Shown one piece after another: positions 24,370 to 33,441 of a DNA stretch of 64,000 nucleotides (within the stretch, counting starts at the first letter, position 1; each line of letters starts with the position of its first letter). The position numbers and the translations under genes are program-made. The notes beneath the pieces are model-generated. The model was not told the origin of the DNA, did no database searches, and saw only the letters and a program-made list of their open reading frames with translations. Source of the stretch: Roseburia sp. (GTDB lineage: Bacteria > Bacillota > Clostridia > Lachnospirales > Lachnospiraceae); NCBI GenBank assembly GCA_019421345.1, contig JAHZFL010000002.1, positions 258,078 through 322,077 on the forward strand, given 5' to 3'.

Positions 24370-25023
24370 TCAGGCATTTAATATCTCTAAAAAACGCTGT
24401 GTATTTTCTGTCAGCTCTCCCTGAAATACTGCGCTTCCCGCAACAATGATATTCGCTCCTGCGTCTAATACCTCTGCCACATTTTCCAAATGAATGCCCC
24501 CATCGACCTCAATATCCGTCTTTAATCCTCTCTCAAGAATCATTTCCTTCAGTCTTCGGATTTTCGGAATCGTATAGGGAATCAGCTTCTGCCCGCCAAA
24601 TCCCGGATTTACCGACATGATCAGCACCATATCTACTTTTTCCAGAACATACTCGACCGCAGACAACGGTGTTGCAGGATTTAGAGCAACTCCTGCAAGC
24701 ACGCCCCGATCCTTAATGCTCTCGATCGTGCGGTCCAAATGTCTGCAGCCTTCCACATGAACAGTGATCAGATCAGCGCCCGCCTCCGCAAAGTCCGAAA
24801 TGTAGCGCCCCGGCTCCTCGATCATTAAATGCACATCAAAAATCCTGTCACTGCAGGGACGCAGACTGCGGATCACCGGCATACCGAAAGAAATACTCGG
24901 TACGAACATGCCGTCCATAACATCAATATGTACATACTGTGCGCCTGCTTCGTCCAGCTTGCGCACCTGATTTCCCAGTTCTGCAAAATCTGCCGATAAA
25001 ATCGACGGCGCTAAACAGTTCAT
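24370..25023 (-). CDS. rpe: Ribulose-phosphate 3-epimerase
   Basis: A 217-aa TIM-barrel enzyme of the pentose phosphate pathway that interconverts ribulose 5-phosphate and xylulose 5-phosphate. Metal-site and phosphate motifs are clear: HIDVMDG, VHVEG, SVNPGFGGQ and VDGGI. Starts after CAGGAGGACACGGA. Sits between rsgA and thiN. Confidence 0.95.
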   Translation of the reverse strand: MNCLAPSILSADFAELGNQVRKLDEAGAQYVHIDVMDGMFVPSISFGMPVIRSLRPCSDRIFDVHLMIEEPGRYISDFAEAGADLITVHVEGCRHLDRTIESIKDRGVLAGVALNPATPLSAVEYVLEKVDMVLIMSVNPGFGGQKLIPYTIPKIRRLKEMILERGLKTDIEVDGGIHLENVAEVLDAGANIIVAGSAVFQGELTENTQRFLEILNA

Positions 25024-25043
25024 TCCGTGTCCTCCTGTTCCTT

Positions 25044-25922
25044 TCAGTACCTCTTATTTTGCTTTAATTCCTCGTACAGCCGCTTATAATTTTCATAGCG
25101 CAGCGGACTGACTTTATTCTCAAAAACTGCCTGCTTCACGCCGCAATCCGGCTCTCCGATATGGCTGCAGCCCTGGAATCTGCAATATGGCTCATATGCT
25201 GCAAATTCCCGATAATACTGCTGCAGCTCCTCTTTTTCAAATCCCGGTATATTTAAGGTTGAAAACCCCGGCGTATCCATAATATAGGTATGCTCCGCAA
25301 TCGGAATAATCTCCGAGTGACGCGTCGTGTGCTTTCCGCGCGCAATCTTTTTGCTGATCGCACCGGTCTCCATCTGCTTGTTCTCCTGCAAACAGTTGAT
25401 GAGCGACGACTTTCCGACACCGGACGGTCCTGCGACTGCCGAGGTCTTCCCCTCCAGCAGCTTTTGCAGTCTGTCAATCCCCTCCCCCTCCTTGGCAGAG
25501 GTGAACACTACCGGATAGCCGCATGACGCATAGATTTTTAAAAAGCTTTCCAATTCCTCCTTCTGCGCCAAATCAGCCTTATTAAAGCAGATCGTCACAG
25601 GCACCTTCTGATATTCCATCATCACCAAAAACCTGTCCAGAAGATTAAAATTAGGCTGGGGCTTCGCCGCCGCAAAAATAATAATCGCCTGATCAATATT
25701 TGCAACCGCCGGACGTATCAATTCATTCGCCCGCGGCAGGAGCTTCTCAATATTTCCGATCCTGTCGGCTTCATTCAGTACCGTAATCTCAACCGCATCT
25801 CCAACCAGGGGTTTTCTTTTCTGGTTGCGGAAAATGCCCTTTGCCTTACATTCATAAATTCCGGACCCTGCTATGTGAACATAGTAGAATCCGGAAATTC
25901 CCTTTACAATCTTTCCCTGCAT
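25044..25922 (-). CDS. rsgA: Ribosome small-subunit maturation GTPase RsgA
   Basis: A 292-aa circularly permuted GTPase. The order is an OB-fold N-terminus, NKAD (G4), the P-loop GPSGVGKSSLIN (G1), a DTPGF block (G3) and a C-terminal zinc finger (CRFQGCSHIGEPDC). It acts in late assembly of the 30S subunit. The position just after prkC-prpC is conserved in Firmicutes. Confidence 0.95.
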   Translation of the reverse strand: MQGKIVKGISGFYYVHIAGSGIYECKAKGIFRNQKRKPLVGDAVEITVLNEADRIGNIEKLLPRANELIRPAVANIDQAIIIFAAAKPQPNFNLLDRFLVMMEYQKVPVTICFNKADLAQKEELESFLKIYASCGYPVVFTSAKEGEGIDRLQKLLEGKTSAVAGPSGVGKSSLINCLQENKQMETGAISKKIARGKHTTRHSEIIPIAEHTYIMDTPGFSTLNIPGFEKEELQQYYREFAAYEPYCRFQGCSHIGEPDCGVKQAVFENKVSPLRYENYKRLYEELKQNKRY

Positions 25923-25934
25923 ATAATGCCCTGC

Positions 25935-28076
25935 TTATGATTCCTTGGAAAACTCAAGGTTATCCACGGTCTGATCGTTAATCTTACCGCCGTTTGCATC
26001 AAGCCATGTAACAACCAGCTTGCCGTTGCTTACCAAAAGACCGCCCTGTGTAAACTTGACCCCCTGATCTCCGGCGTCATTGATCGGGGCAAGCGCCTGA
26101 CTCTGCCACTGCTTTAAAACATTTCCCGACGTATCATAGAGGATCGCGCTCGCTCCCGATACGCCTGTGGTACCCGCCGGAAGCTTCAAGGTGACATTGC
26201 ATTTATAGGTTGCCGCCGTCACCTCCTGCGACGGCTCCGGACCCTGACTGATCGTAATTGTGATCGCAGTGCCTTTCTCCACCTTCTTTCCCGGCTCAAT
26301 GCTCTGCTCCATCACGATACCTGAAGGAATCCTGTCACTGTAACCAGTCTTAACGGAAACATTAAATGCTGCAAGCTCCTGCTTTGCCTGCGCCTCCGAT
26401 TTATAGGTGGTGTAAACATCCGGCACGGTCACAGCCTCCTTGCCCTGGCTGATGCTTATGGTGATCGTATCCCCTTCCTTTGCCTTTCCGCTGGACGGAT
26501 TCTGGGAGATTACCTTCCCCGCCTCAACCGTATCGCTATAAGCATACGTCTTATTCGGCTTAAATCCGAGCTTCTCCAACGCGTTTACTGCGTCATCCTC
26601 CGATTTTCCTACCACATTCGGAATATCAAAGCTGCCCTTTCCGCTGCTGATCTTTACCTTGACCGTCTCTCCTTTGGCAATCTTTTTATTCTTTCCCGAT
26701 TCCGGCTCCTGAAGCGCCACTTCTCCCTTTTCGTAATCATCCGAGGAAACCTCGCCCACATTCTCAAGCTTTAAACCAAGCTCCGCCACGATGTCCTTCG
26801 CCTCGTCAAAGGTCTTTCCCAAAAGGTCCGGCACCTCAATTTTGTCTTCCTTCTCTGTCTCACTGCTTTGCGTTGTCTGCGTACTCTGCGACGTCTGTGT
26901 CTCCGTCTCCTTTGGCTTTTTATTCGAGGATCCAAAGCCTCCAAACAAATTGATCACGATCGCGCCGATAATGAGTACGATGACAACCGCAGCGGCAATT
27001 CCCATAATCGTGATCGCCTTTTCCATTTTAGGATTTAATTCGCCGTCGCTTTCTTCCTCATCCAGCTCGTCATCCTCCTCATCGTCGTACTCCTCGTACT
27101 CATATTCCTCCTGCAGTCTCCTTTTGCGCCTTGGACTTTCCTCCGCGCGCAGATGGATACTTCCTGTCTCCTGCTTGATCTGCCTTAAGTCATCCTCTGC
27201 GATCACCCTTGTCTTATCCTGGTTGACCGCCGGCACCATCACGACAAAATCCTCCTCCGGACTTACCAGTGCCTTACGCAAATCGGTCAGCAGCGCAGTC
27301 ATCGACTCATATCTGCGATCGGGATTTTTCTGCGTACATTTTAAAATGATCTTCTCCATGCTGACAGGGAGATTCGGGGCATATGCGCTTGGAGCAACCA
27401 TCTCCTCCTGCAAGTGCTGAATGGCAACCGCCACCGTCGTGTCCCCGTCAAAGGGCACGCGTCCCGTAACCATCTCATACATCACGATACCAAGTGAATA
27501 AATATCGCTCTTTCCATCCACAAATCCATTTCTTGCCTGCTCCGGTGAGGAGTAATGTACCGAGCCCATCACATCCGAGCTGATCGTATTGGAATTTGCC
27601 ACGCGTGCAATGCCAAAATCAGTCACCTTCACCTTTCCCTCGGTGGAAATGATAATATTCTGGGGCTTAATATCACGGTGGATAATTCCTTTGTGATGCG
27701 CAGCCTCAATTCCCCTGCCCACCTGTATCGCAATGCTGATCGCCTCTTTGAAGGAAAGCTGTCCTTTCTTTTCGATATATGTCTTTAAGGTGATGCCTTC
27801 GACATACTCCATCACAATATAGTGCATGCCGCTCTCGCTTCCGACATCGTAGATATTTACAATATTCGGATGCTCCAGACCTGCCGCCGACTGCGCCTCG
27901 GTACGAAACTTTGTCACAAAGTTCAGATCCTCTGAAAATTCTGCCTTTAAGACCTTGATCGCCACGTTGCGCCCAAGCGTTAAATCCATTGCTTTATAGA
28001 CATCTGCCATACCGCCCGTGCCGATTTTCCCTACAATCTCATAGCGGTCCGCTACATACATTCCTATTTCTAACAT
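25935..28076 (-). CDS. prkC: PASTA-domain Ser/Thr protein kinase
   Basis: A 713-aa membrane kinase. Kinase domain ~10-275: the glycine loop GKIGTGGMADVYK, VAIKVLK, IIHRDIKPQN and TDFGIA. An acidic juxtamembrane stretch, then one transmembrane segment (~355-380), then three extracellular PASTA repeats (starting near VPDLLGKTFDEA, IPNVVGKSEDDA and VPDVYTTYKSEA), which sense muropeptides or lipid II. A further beta-rich C-terminal domain (~610-713) follows the PASTA repeats. The start overlaps the phosphatase gene by 7 bases. Confidence 0.95.
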   Translation of the reverse strand: MLEIGMYVADRYEIVGKIGTGGMADVYKAMDLTLGRNVAIKVLKAEFSEDLNFVTKFRTEAQSAAGLEHPNIVNIYDVGSESGMHYIVMEYVEGITLKTYIEKKGQLSFKEAISIAIQVGRGIEAAHHKGIIHRDIKPQNIIISTEGKVKVTDFGIARVANSNTISSDVMGSVHYSSPEQARNGFVDGKSDIYSLGIVMYEMVTGRVPFDGDTTVAVAIQHLQEEMVAPSAYAPNLPVSMEKIILKCTQKNPDRRYESMTALLTDLRKALVSPEEDFVVMVPAVNQDKTRVIAEDDLRQIKQETGSIHLRAEESPRRKRRLQEEYEYEEYDDEEDDELDEEESDGELNPKMEKAITIMGIAAAVVIVLIIGAIVINLFGGFGSSNKKPKETETQTSQSTQTTQSSETEKEDKIEVPDLLGKTFDEAKDIVAELGLKLENVGEVSSDDYEKGEVALQEPESGKNKKIAKGETVKVKISSGKGSFDIPNVVGKSEDDAVNALEKLGFKPNKTYAYSDTVEAGKVISQNPSSGKAKEGDTITISISQGKEAVTVPDVYTTYKSEAQAKQELAAFNVSVKTGYSDRIPSGIVMEQSIEPGKKVEKGTAITITISQGPEPSQEVTAATYKCNVTLKLPAGTTGVSGASAILYDTSGNVLKQWQSQALAPINDAGDQGVKFTQGGLLVSNGKLVVTWLDANGGKINDQTVDNLEFSKES

Positions 28077-28819
28077 ATTTCATTTCCTTCCTTTGAGAAT
28101 GGCTCGATCAACACGACCGTAATATTATCCTTGCCGCCATTGAGATTGGCGGTCTCCACCAGCTTCTCCGCCTCCTCAACAATATCCCGCTGCCCTAGGA
28201 TGATCCGTTTGATCTCTGCATCGTCGATCATATTTGTCAGACCGTCCGAGCACATTAAGATCGTATCATCCCTCGTCACCTCAGCCTCAAAAAAATCTGC
28301 CGAAACCGACGTGCCGACTCCGATCGCTCTTGTAATAATATTCTTATCGGGATGCTCTCTTGCATCTTCTTTATCCATCTCGCCAAGCCGGACCATTTCC
28401 TCTACCAACGAGTGATCCCGTGTAATCTGGACGATTTTTGACTGATTCACGACATACAGACGGCTGTCACCGACATTCGCCGTATACAGCTTCTCTCCAC
28501 AGAGAGTCGCCGCAACGATCGTCGTCCCCATTCCCGCTTTCTTTTCATCTGCTTCCGCCTCCGAAAGCAGCAGGCGGTTCGCATATGCGATCGCCTCCGA
28601 GAGAAGCGTCACAGGCTCGCTCTGCTGTGCCTGACCAATATATTCCACAATCCTCTCAACCGTAAATCTTGAGGCGTAATCTCCTGCGGCATGACCTCCC
28701 ATACCGTCCGCCACCAGAAAAAGATTCGGCAGATTTCCGACTTCTGTTTCCGATGTAAACATATAGTCCTGATTTGTCTCACGCCGCCGTCCAATGTGCG
28801 TCATGGAAAACGTCTTCAT
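28070..28819 (-). CDS. prpC: PP2C-type protein phosphatase
   Basis: A 249-aa metal-dependent phosphatase that reverses PrkC phosphorylation. Motifs: RETNQDYM, LVADGMGGHAAGDYAS, ANVGDSRLY, TRDHSLVEEMV, CSDGLTNMI and KDNITVVLIE. The start is the ATG after GGAGGAATCAG; a longer upstream frame overlaps rlmN and lacks a ribosome-binding site. Translationally coupled to prkC. Confidence 0.93.
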   Translation of the reverse strand: MKTFSMTHIGRRRETNQDYMFTSETEVGNLPNLFLVADGMGGHAAGDYASRFTVERIVEYIGQAQQSEPVTLLSEAIAYANRLLLSEAEADEKKAGMGTTIVAATLCGEKLYTANVGDSRLYVVNQSKIVQITRDHSLVEEMVRLGEMDKEDAREHPDKNIITRAIGVGTSVSADFFEAEVTRDDTILMCSDGLTNMIDDAEIKRIILGQRDIVEEAEKLVETANLNGGKDNITVVLIEPFSKEGNEIC

Positions 28820-28832
28820 CTGATTCCTCCAT

Positions 28833-29882
28833 CTATCCCTTGTTTGCCGTCGCTTTTGCATAACGCTTGCGAAGCTGGCCGCAGGCTCCATCTATATCCC
28901 TGCCCATTTCCCTTCTAATAGTAACATTTATCCCATTTTTTTCAAGCTTATTTTTAAACGCCAGAATCGCCGTATGCTCCGGCTGGCGGAAGGTTCGCTC
29001 CTTGATCGGATTAACGGGGATCAGATTGATATGGCAATTCATGCCGCCGACAAGTCCCGCAAGCTCTTCGGCATCCTCATTCGTATCGTTCACGCCCGCC
29101 ACAAGGCTGTACTCAAAGGTCACTCTCCGCCCCGTCTGCTCAAAATAATAGCCGCAGGCATCGATCACCTCATGCAGGTCATATTTATTTGCCACCGGCA
29201 TCAGCTCCATACGCTTTGTCTGATTCGATGCGTGCAGGGACAATGCCAGTGTGATCTGTAATTTTTTATCGGCAAGCTCGCGGATACGCGGAACAATCCC
29301 GCAGGTAGACACCGTCAGATTTCTCTGGCTGATATGAAGTCCGTTCTCATCGGTCAAAAGCTCGATAAAGCGCAGAAGATTTTCAAAATTATCAAGCGGC
29401 TCGCCGGTGCCCATGACAACAACATTGGAAACTCTCTCTCCAATATCCTTCCCAATCCGGTATATCTGATCTATCATTTCTGCCGGAGTCAGTCCCCGCA
29501 CCAGCCCATCCAATGTGGACGCGCAAAAGCGGCAGCCCATACGACAGCCGACCTGCGAGGAAATACACACGGAATTTCCATGCTTATAGCGCATTAGTAC
29601 GCTCTCGATCAAATTTCCGTCAGACAGGGCGAACAGATACTTTCTCGTACCGTCCTGCCCCGATACCTGTACCGTCTCCATTTTCAGGTCTGTCAGCACA
29701 CAGCGCTCTTTTAATATCTCTATCAGTGCTTTTGAAATATTTGTCATTTCATCAAAGGAAGAAACATGCTTTTGATGAAGCCACTGATAAATCTGCTTTG
29801 CGCGAAAGCCTTTTTCTCCAAGCTCCTCCACAAAAAGGGACAGCTCATGTAAATTCATTGATTTAATATCTGCTTTTTCCAT
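28833..29882 (-). CDS. rlmN: 23S rRNA/tRNA adenine-C2 methyltransferase
   Basis: A 349-aa radical SAM enzyme that methylates A2503 in 23S rRNA and A37 in some tRNAs. The iron-sulfur motif CRMGCRFCAST is present, with the conserved MGTGEPLDN and the late Cys in DIDGACGQL for the two-cysteine mechanism. The start is the ATG after AGGAGTATACA; upstream residues overlap rsmB and are not family-like. Confidence 0.94.
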   Translation of the reverse strand: MEKADIKSMNLHELSLFVEELGEKGFRAKQIYQWLHQKHVSSFDEMTNISKALIEILKERCVLTDLKMETVQVSGQDGTRKYLFALSDGNLIESVLMRYKHGNSVCISSQVGCRMGCRFCASTLDGLVRGLTPAEMIDQIYRIGKDIGERVSNVVVMGTGEPLDNFENLLRFIELLTDENGLHISQRNLTVSTCGIVPRIRELADKKLQITLALSLHASNQTKRMELMPVANKYDLHEVIDACGYYFEQTGRRVTFEYSLVAGVNDTNEDAEELAGLVGGMNCHINLIPVNPIKERTFRQPEHTAILAFKNKLEKNGINVTIRREMGRDIDGACGQLRKRYAKATANKG

Positions 29883-29908
29883 TGTATACTCCTGTATGCA
29901 TCGCAAAG

Positions 29909-31234
29909 TCAATCTGCCTTGCAGACGAGCTGTGCGAGAAAAAATCCGTCGCCCAGCGCATCTCCCGGAAAAATCTGCTCCTGTCTCTTTAGCCGAAACC
30001 TTGGATGCATCTTTAAAAACCATGCGACGTTTTCCTCATTTTCTGCCCGGTGAATCGTACAGGTGGAATACAGCAGTGTTCCTCCCTGTTTTACATAGCG
30101 GGCAGCCGTCTGTAAAATCTCTCTCTGCAAGCTGACCAATTCCGCCTCCGCAGCCTCGCTCATACGGTATTTAATATCACTTTTTTTACGGAGCACGCCA
30201 AGACCGGAGCACGGAACATCTGCGATCACAACATCTGCCGTTCCCTCCGCTTTTTCATCAAGTACCGTAGCGTCCCACTGCTTTGCCCTGATATTGGACA
30301 GACCGCAGCGCGCAATATTCTCATGGATCAGTGCGACCTTTCCCTCGCTTAAATCACGCGCTTCCACCATTCCGGTGCCGTTTAGCTTCTCTGCAAGATG
30401 GATACTCTTTCCGCCGGGAGCGGCACAGACATCAATACAGATGTCTCCAGGCTTTGGCGATGCCCACTCTGCCACGAGCATAGAGCTTATATCCTGTACA
30501 TAAAACAAGCCTTCCCGAAATGAGGTAAGCCCATACAAATAATCAACGCCGGAAATCACAAACGCATAGGAAAGTCCGGGGTATACCTGCACATCTACGG
30601 GACTTGCCGCAACACCTTCTTCTGCCAGTCTCCGCTGCAGCTCCTTTGGCGTTGTCCTGCTCAAATTTGTGCGTATCGTAAGCGGCGCATCGGTAAGAAA
30701 CGCCTGCATCATCTGTCTTGTCCGTTCCATACCGTATTCCAAAACCCACTGTGACGCAAGCCATTCGGGAATCGAATAGCGCACGGACAGCGCTCTTACC
30801 GGCTCCGTTTCCTCGCTCGGATAAGCAATCTGTCCCAAATTTCTGCCGACAGTGCGCAGCACGCCGTTGACGAAGCCGCTAAGAGATGCAAAGCCCTTTT
30901 TCTTTGCAAGCTTCACCGCCTCATTACACGCCGCAGAAGCCGGCACACCATCCATATATTTCAACTGATAGACACCAAGCCGCAAAATATTTCGTATGAC
31001 CGGCTTCATTTTTGCGGCTTTGATCTTGGAAAACAGATCGATGATATAGTCAAGCTCTATCATCCTCTGAATCGTTCCCTCGGTCAGACGCGTCAAAAAT
31101 GCACGCTCATTTTTTTCCAGATACTGGTGCTTCTCCAAAACAGCGCGAAGCACCAGATGGCTGTACTGCCCTTTTTCTGTAACCTCCAGCATGATCCCAA
31201 GCGCAAGCTCCCTTATATTTACGGAATCAGTCAT
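29909..31234 (-). CDS. rsmB: 16S rRNA m5C967 methyltransferase
   Basis: A 441-aa protein. The N-terminal NusB-like helical domain (residues ~1-130) precedes a SAM domain with DVCAAPGGKS, DVPCSGLG (catalytic Cys) and STCTIHRAENE (second Cys). Start at the ATG after GAAGGAACG; it overlaps the end of the upstream Zn peptidase by 8 bases. Confidence 0.92.
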   Translation of the reverse strand: MTDSVNIRELALGIMLEVTEKGQYSHLVLRAVLEKHQYLEKNERAFLTRLTEGTIQRMIELDYIIDLFSKIKAAKMKPVIRNILRLGVYQLKYMDGVPASAACNEAVKLAKKKGFASLSGFVNGVLRTVGRNLGQIAYPSEETEPVRALSVRYSIPEWLASQWVLEYGMERTRQMMQAFLTDAPLTIRTNLSRTTPKELQRRLAEEGVAASPVDVQVYPGLSYAFVISGVDYLYGLTSFREGLFYVQDISSMLVAEWASPKPGDICIDVCAAPGGKSIHLAEKLNGTGMVEARDLSEGKVALIHENIARCGLSNIRAKQWDATVLDEKAEGTADVVIADVPCSGLGVLRKKSDIKYRMSEAAEAELVSLQREILQTAARYVKQGGTLLYSTCTIHRAENEENVAWFLKMHPRFRLKRQEQIFPGDALGDGFFLAQLVCKAD

Positions 31235-31943
31235 CGTTCCTTCTTCCTCCAAACAGCAGCACCAAGCGCAAAAGCTGCAGCAATGAAGCTGCCGCGCCTG
31301 CCACATAGGTAAGCGCCGCCGCACCCAATACCTTTTTTGTATACGGCAATTCACTTTCACTTAAAATCCCCTGTTTTCCAAGCATCGCAAGCGCTCTGGA
31401 CGAAGCGTTAAACTCCACCGGAAGCGTCACAAGCTGAAACAGCACCGCAAAGGAAAAGCAAAGAATCCCAATCTGGATCAGCAAAGAGCCTGTGCTTCGT
31501 GAAAACAAAAGACCGATCAAAATCAAGGGCCATGCCAGCGACGAGCCGATATTTGCCACCGGTACGATCGCCGTGCGCAGATTGAGCGGGAAATACCCTT
31601 GCTGATGCTGGATCGCATGTCCGCACTCATGGGCCGCAACTCCGATCGCCGCTACCGATGTGGAATTATAAACCGAATCAGACAGATTCAGCGTCTTTTT
31701 TCCCGGGTGATAATGATCTGTCAGATTTCCCGCAATATGCTGTACCCTAACGTCATAAATGCCGGCTGCACGCAGGATCTGCTCCGCTGCCTGCGCACCT
31801 GTCATACCCGACATACTGCGGTACTGCGCATATTTATTGAACGTTGTCTTAACCCTTGCCGACGCGATCATACAAATGACCGCACCAATTAAAATCAGCA
31901 AATAAGTAGGATCAAATCCCCAGTAATAATATGAATATGGCAT
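31227..31943 (-). CDS. Membrane zinc metallopeptidase (YugP family)
   Basis: A 238-aa membrane protein. The zinc motif is AAHECGHAIQH, between hydrophobic segments near the N-terminus (~7-27) and several near the C-terminus. The family (Zn_peptidase_2, YugP-like) is widespread in Firmicutes next to fmt/def/rsmB, and its substrate is unclear. Start: of three close candidates, the ATG 8 nt after AAAGGG is preferred. Confidence 0.85.
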   Translation of the reverse strand: MPYSYYYWGFDPTYLLILIGAVICMIASARVKTTFNKYAQYRSMSGMTGAQAAEQILRAAGIYDVRVQHIAGNLTDHYHPGKKTLNLSDSVYNSTSVAAIGVAAHECGHAIQHQQGYFPLNLRTAIVPVANIGSSLAWPLILIGLLFSRSTGSLLIQIGILCFSFAVLFQLVTLPVEFNASSRALAMLGKQGILSESELPYTKKVLGAAALTYVAGAAASLLQLLRLVLLFGGRRNDD

Positions 31944-31967
31944 AACCATCACCCTTTCTCTGCCAAA

Positions 31968-32903
31968 TTAACACTTCCTAAAATAAGTTCCCGCTTCTAC
32001 CGGACATCCATTTAAAAATGCTTCCACGGCCATGCGCTTCTTGCCCTCAAGCTGCACCTCTGTCAAAAGGAGCATACCCTCACCGGTCTGCACAAGCAAG
32101 CCTGCTTTATCCACCTTCACAATACATCCCGGCGCCGTTTCACTCTCCCCTTCCACAACCTTCGCCTTCCAGACCTTTAACGTTTTATCATTCAGACGTG
32201 TGTAAGCGCTCGGCCATGGGTCAAGCCCGCGAATCAGACACTCGATAGCTTCTGCATCTCTGCTCCAATCGATGCTCCCCATCTCCTTGGAGATTTTCTT
32301 CGTATGCGTAGCTTCCTCGTCGTTCTGCGGCGTATAGACAGCCGTGCCGTCTAAGATCGCTTCCATTGTCTTTACACAAAGTGCCGCTCCCTCTCTTGAG
32401 AGACGCTCAAAAAGACTTCCGCCTGTCTCCTCCCCGCTCAATACGACCTCCTGCTTCATGATCATATCTCCGGTATCAAGTCCTTCCTCCATGCGCATTG
32501 TCGTAACTCCCGTCACCTTATCGCCATTGATCACCGCCCACTGGATCGGAGCTGCACCGCGGTACTTCGGAAGCAAGGATGCATGGACATTGACGCAGCC
32601 GTAGCGCGGCATTTCTAAAATCGCTTTTGGGATCAACTGCCCAAACGCCTCCACAATGATAATATCCGGATCATACCGCCGCAGGCATTCCACACACTCC
32701 TGATTGCGCACGCGCTCCGGCTGATACACCTCAATGCCATGTGCCACAGCACATGCCTTCACCGGCGTATACTTTAGCGCCTTGCTCCGCCCGACCGCCT
32801 TATCCGGCTGCGACACGACAAGCGCAACCTCATGCCCTGCCGCTATAATTGCCTCCAATGTGGGTACCGCAAAATCCGGCGTTCCCATAAAAATAACCCT
32901 CAT
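31968..32903 (-). CDS. fmt: Methionyl-tRNA formyltransferase
   Basis: A 311-aa enzyme that formylates initiator Met-tRNA. MGTPDFAVPTLEAI opens the fold, and the active region reads HASLLPKYRGAAPIQWAVIN with the catalytic Asn-His and DTGDM. Starts after GGAGGTAGAT. Pairs functionally with def downstream in reading order. Confidence 0.95.
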   Translation of the reverse strand: MRVIFMGTPDFAVPTLEAIIAAGHEVALVVSQPDKAVGRSKALKYTPVKACAVAHGIEVYQPERVRNQECVECLRRYDPDIIIVEAFGQLIPKAILEMPRYGCVNVHASLLPKYRGAAPIQWAVINGDKVTGVTTMRMEEGLDTGDMIMKQEVVLSGEETGGSLFERLSREGAALCVKTMEAILDGTAVYTPQNDEEATHTKKISKEMGSIDWSRDAEAIECLIRGLDPWPSAYTRLNDKTLKVWKAKVVEGESETAPGCIVKVDKAGLLVQTGEGMLLLTEVQLEGKKRMAVEAFLNGCPVEAGTYFRKC

Positions 32904-32943
32904 ATCTACCTCCATTCAGAAGCGTTTACGTTTTATCTTCTAT

Positions 32944-33423
32944 TTATTCTTCCTCCTGATCCTCATAGGTCACCTCATGAAGCGGTCCCTCGACCTTTTC
33001 CGTATACATATGACCGTCCAGATGGTCCAGCTCATGACAGATGGCACGCGCGAAAAGCTCTGTGCCCTCGACCTCAAATTCCTGCATATGCTCGTCAAAT
33101 GCACGCGCTTTCACATAATTGGGGCGTGTCACACATCCTGCCTTTCCGGGAAGGCTTAAGCAGCCCTCGTCGCCGGTCTGCGTTCCATCCGTCTCTATAA
33201 TGACAGGATTTATCATCACGACCGGTCCTTCCCCAACATCAATCACCACAACACGCTTTAGGATTCCCACCTGCGGCGCAGCAAGTCCCACGCCGTTTGC
33301 GTCATACATCGTATCAAGCATATCCTCGATCAGCTCTGTGATCTTTGGGGTAATTTCCGTGATCTCCCTGCATTTCTTTTCCAGTACCGCATCTCCCTGT
33401 ATCCGTATCGTTCTTAACGCCAT
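32944..33423 (-). CDS. def: Peptide deformylase
   Basis: A 159-aa metalloenzyme that removes the formyl group from new proteins. The three motifs are GVGLAAPQVG, EGCLSLPG and CHELDHLDG. Starts after GGAGGATCGG. The sequence before its start (CGGAATGGAGG) shares its text with the end of the 144-bp repeat upstream of priA. Confidence 0.95.
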   Translation of the reverse strand: MALRTIRIQGDAVLEKKCREITEITPKITELIEDMLDTMYDANGVGLAAPQVGILKRVVVIDVGEGPVVMINPVIIETDGTQTGDEGCLSLPGKAGCVTRPNYVKARAFDEHMQEFEVEGTELFARAICHELDHLDGHMYTEKVEGPLHEVTYEDQEEE

Positions 33424-33441
33424 CCGATCCTCCATTCCGCA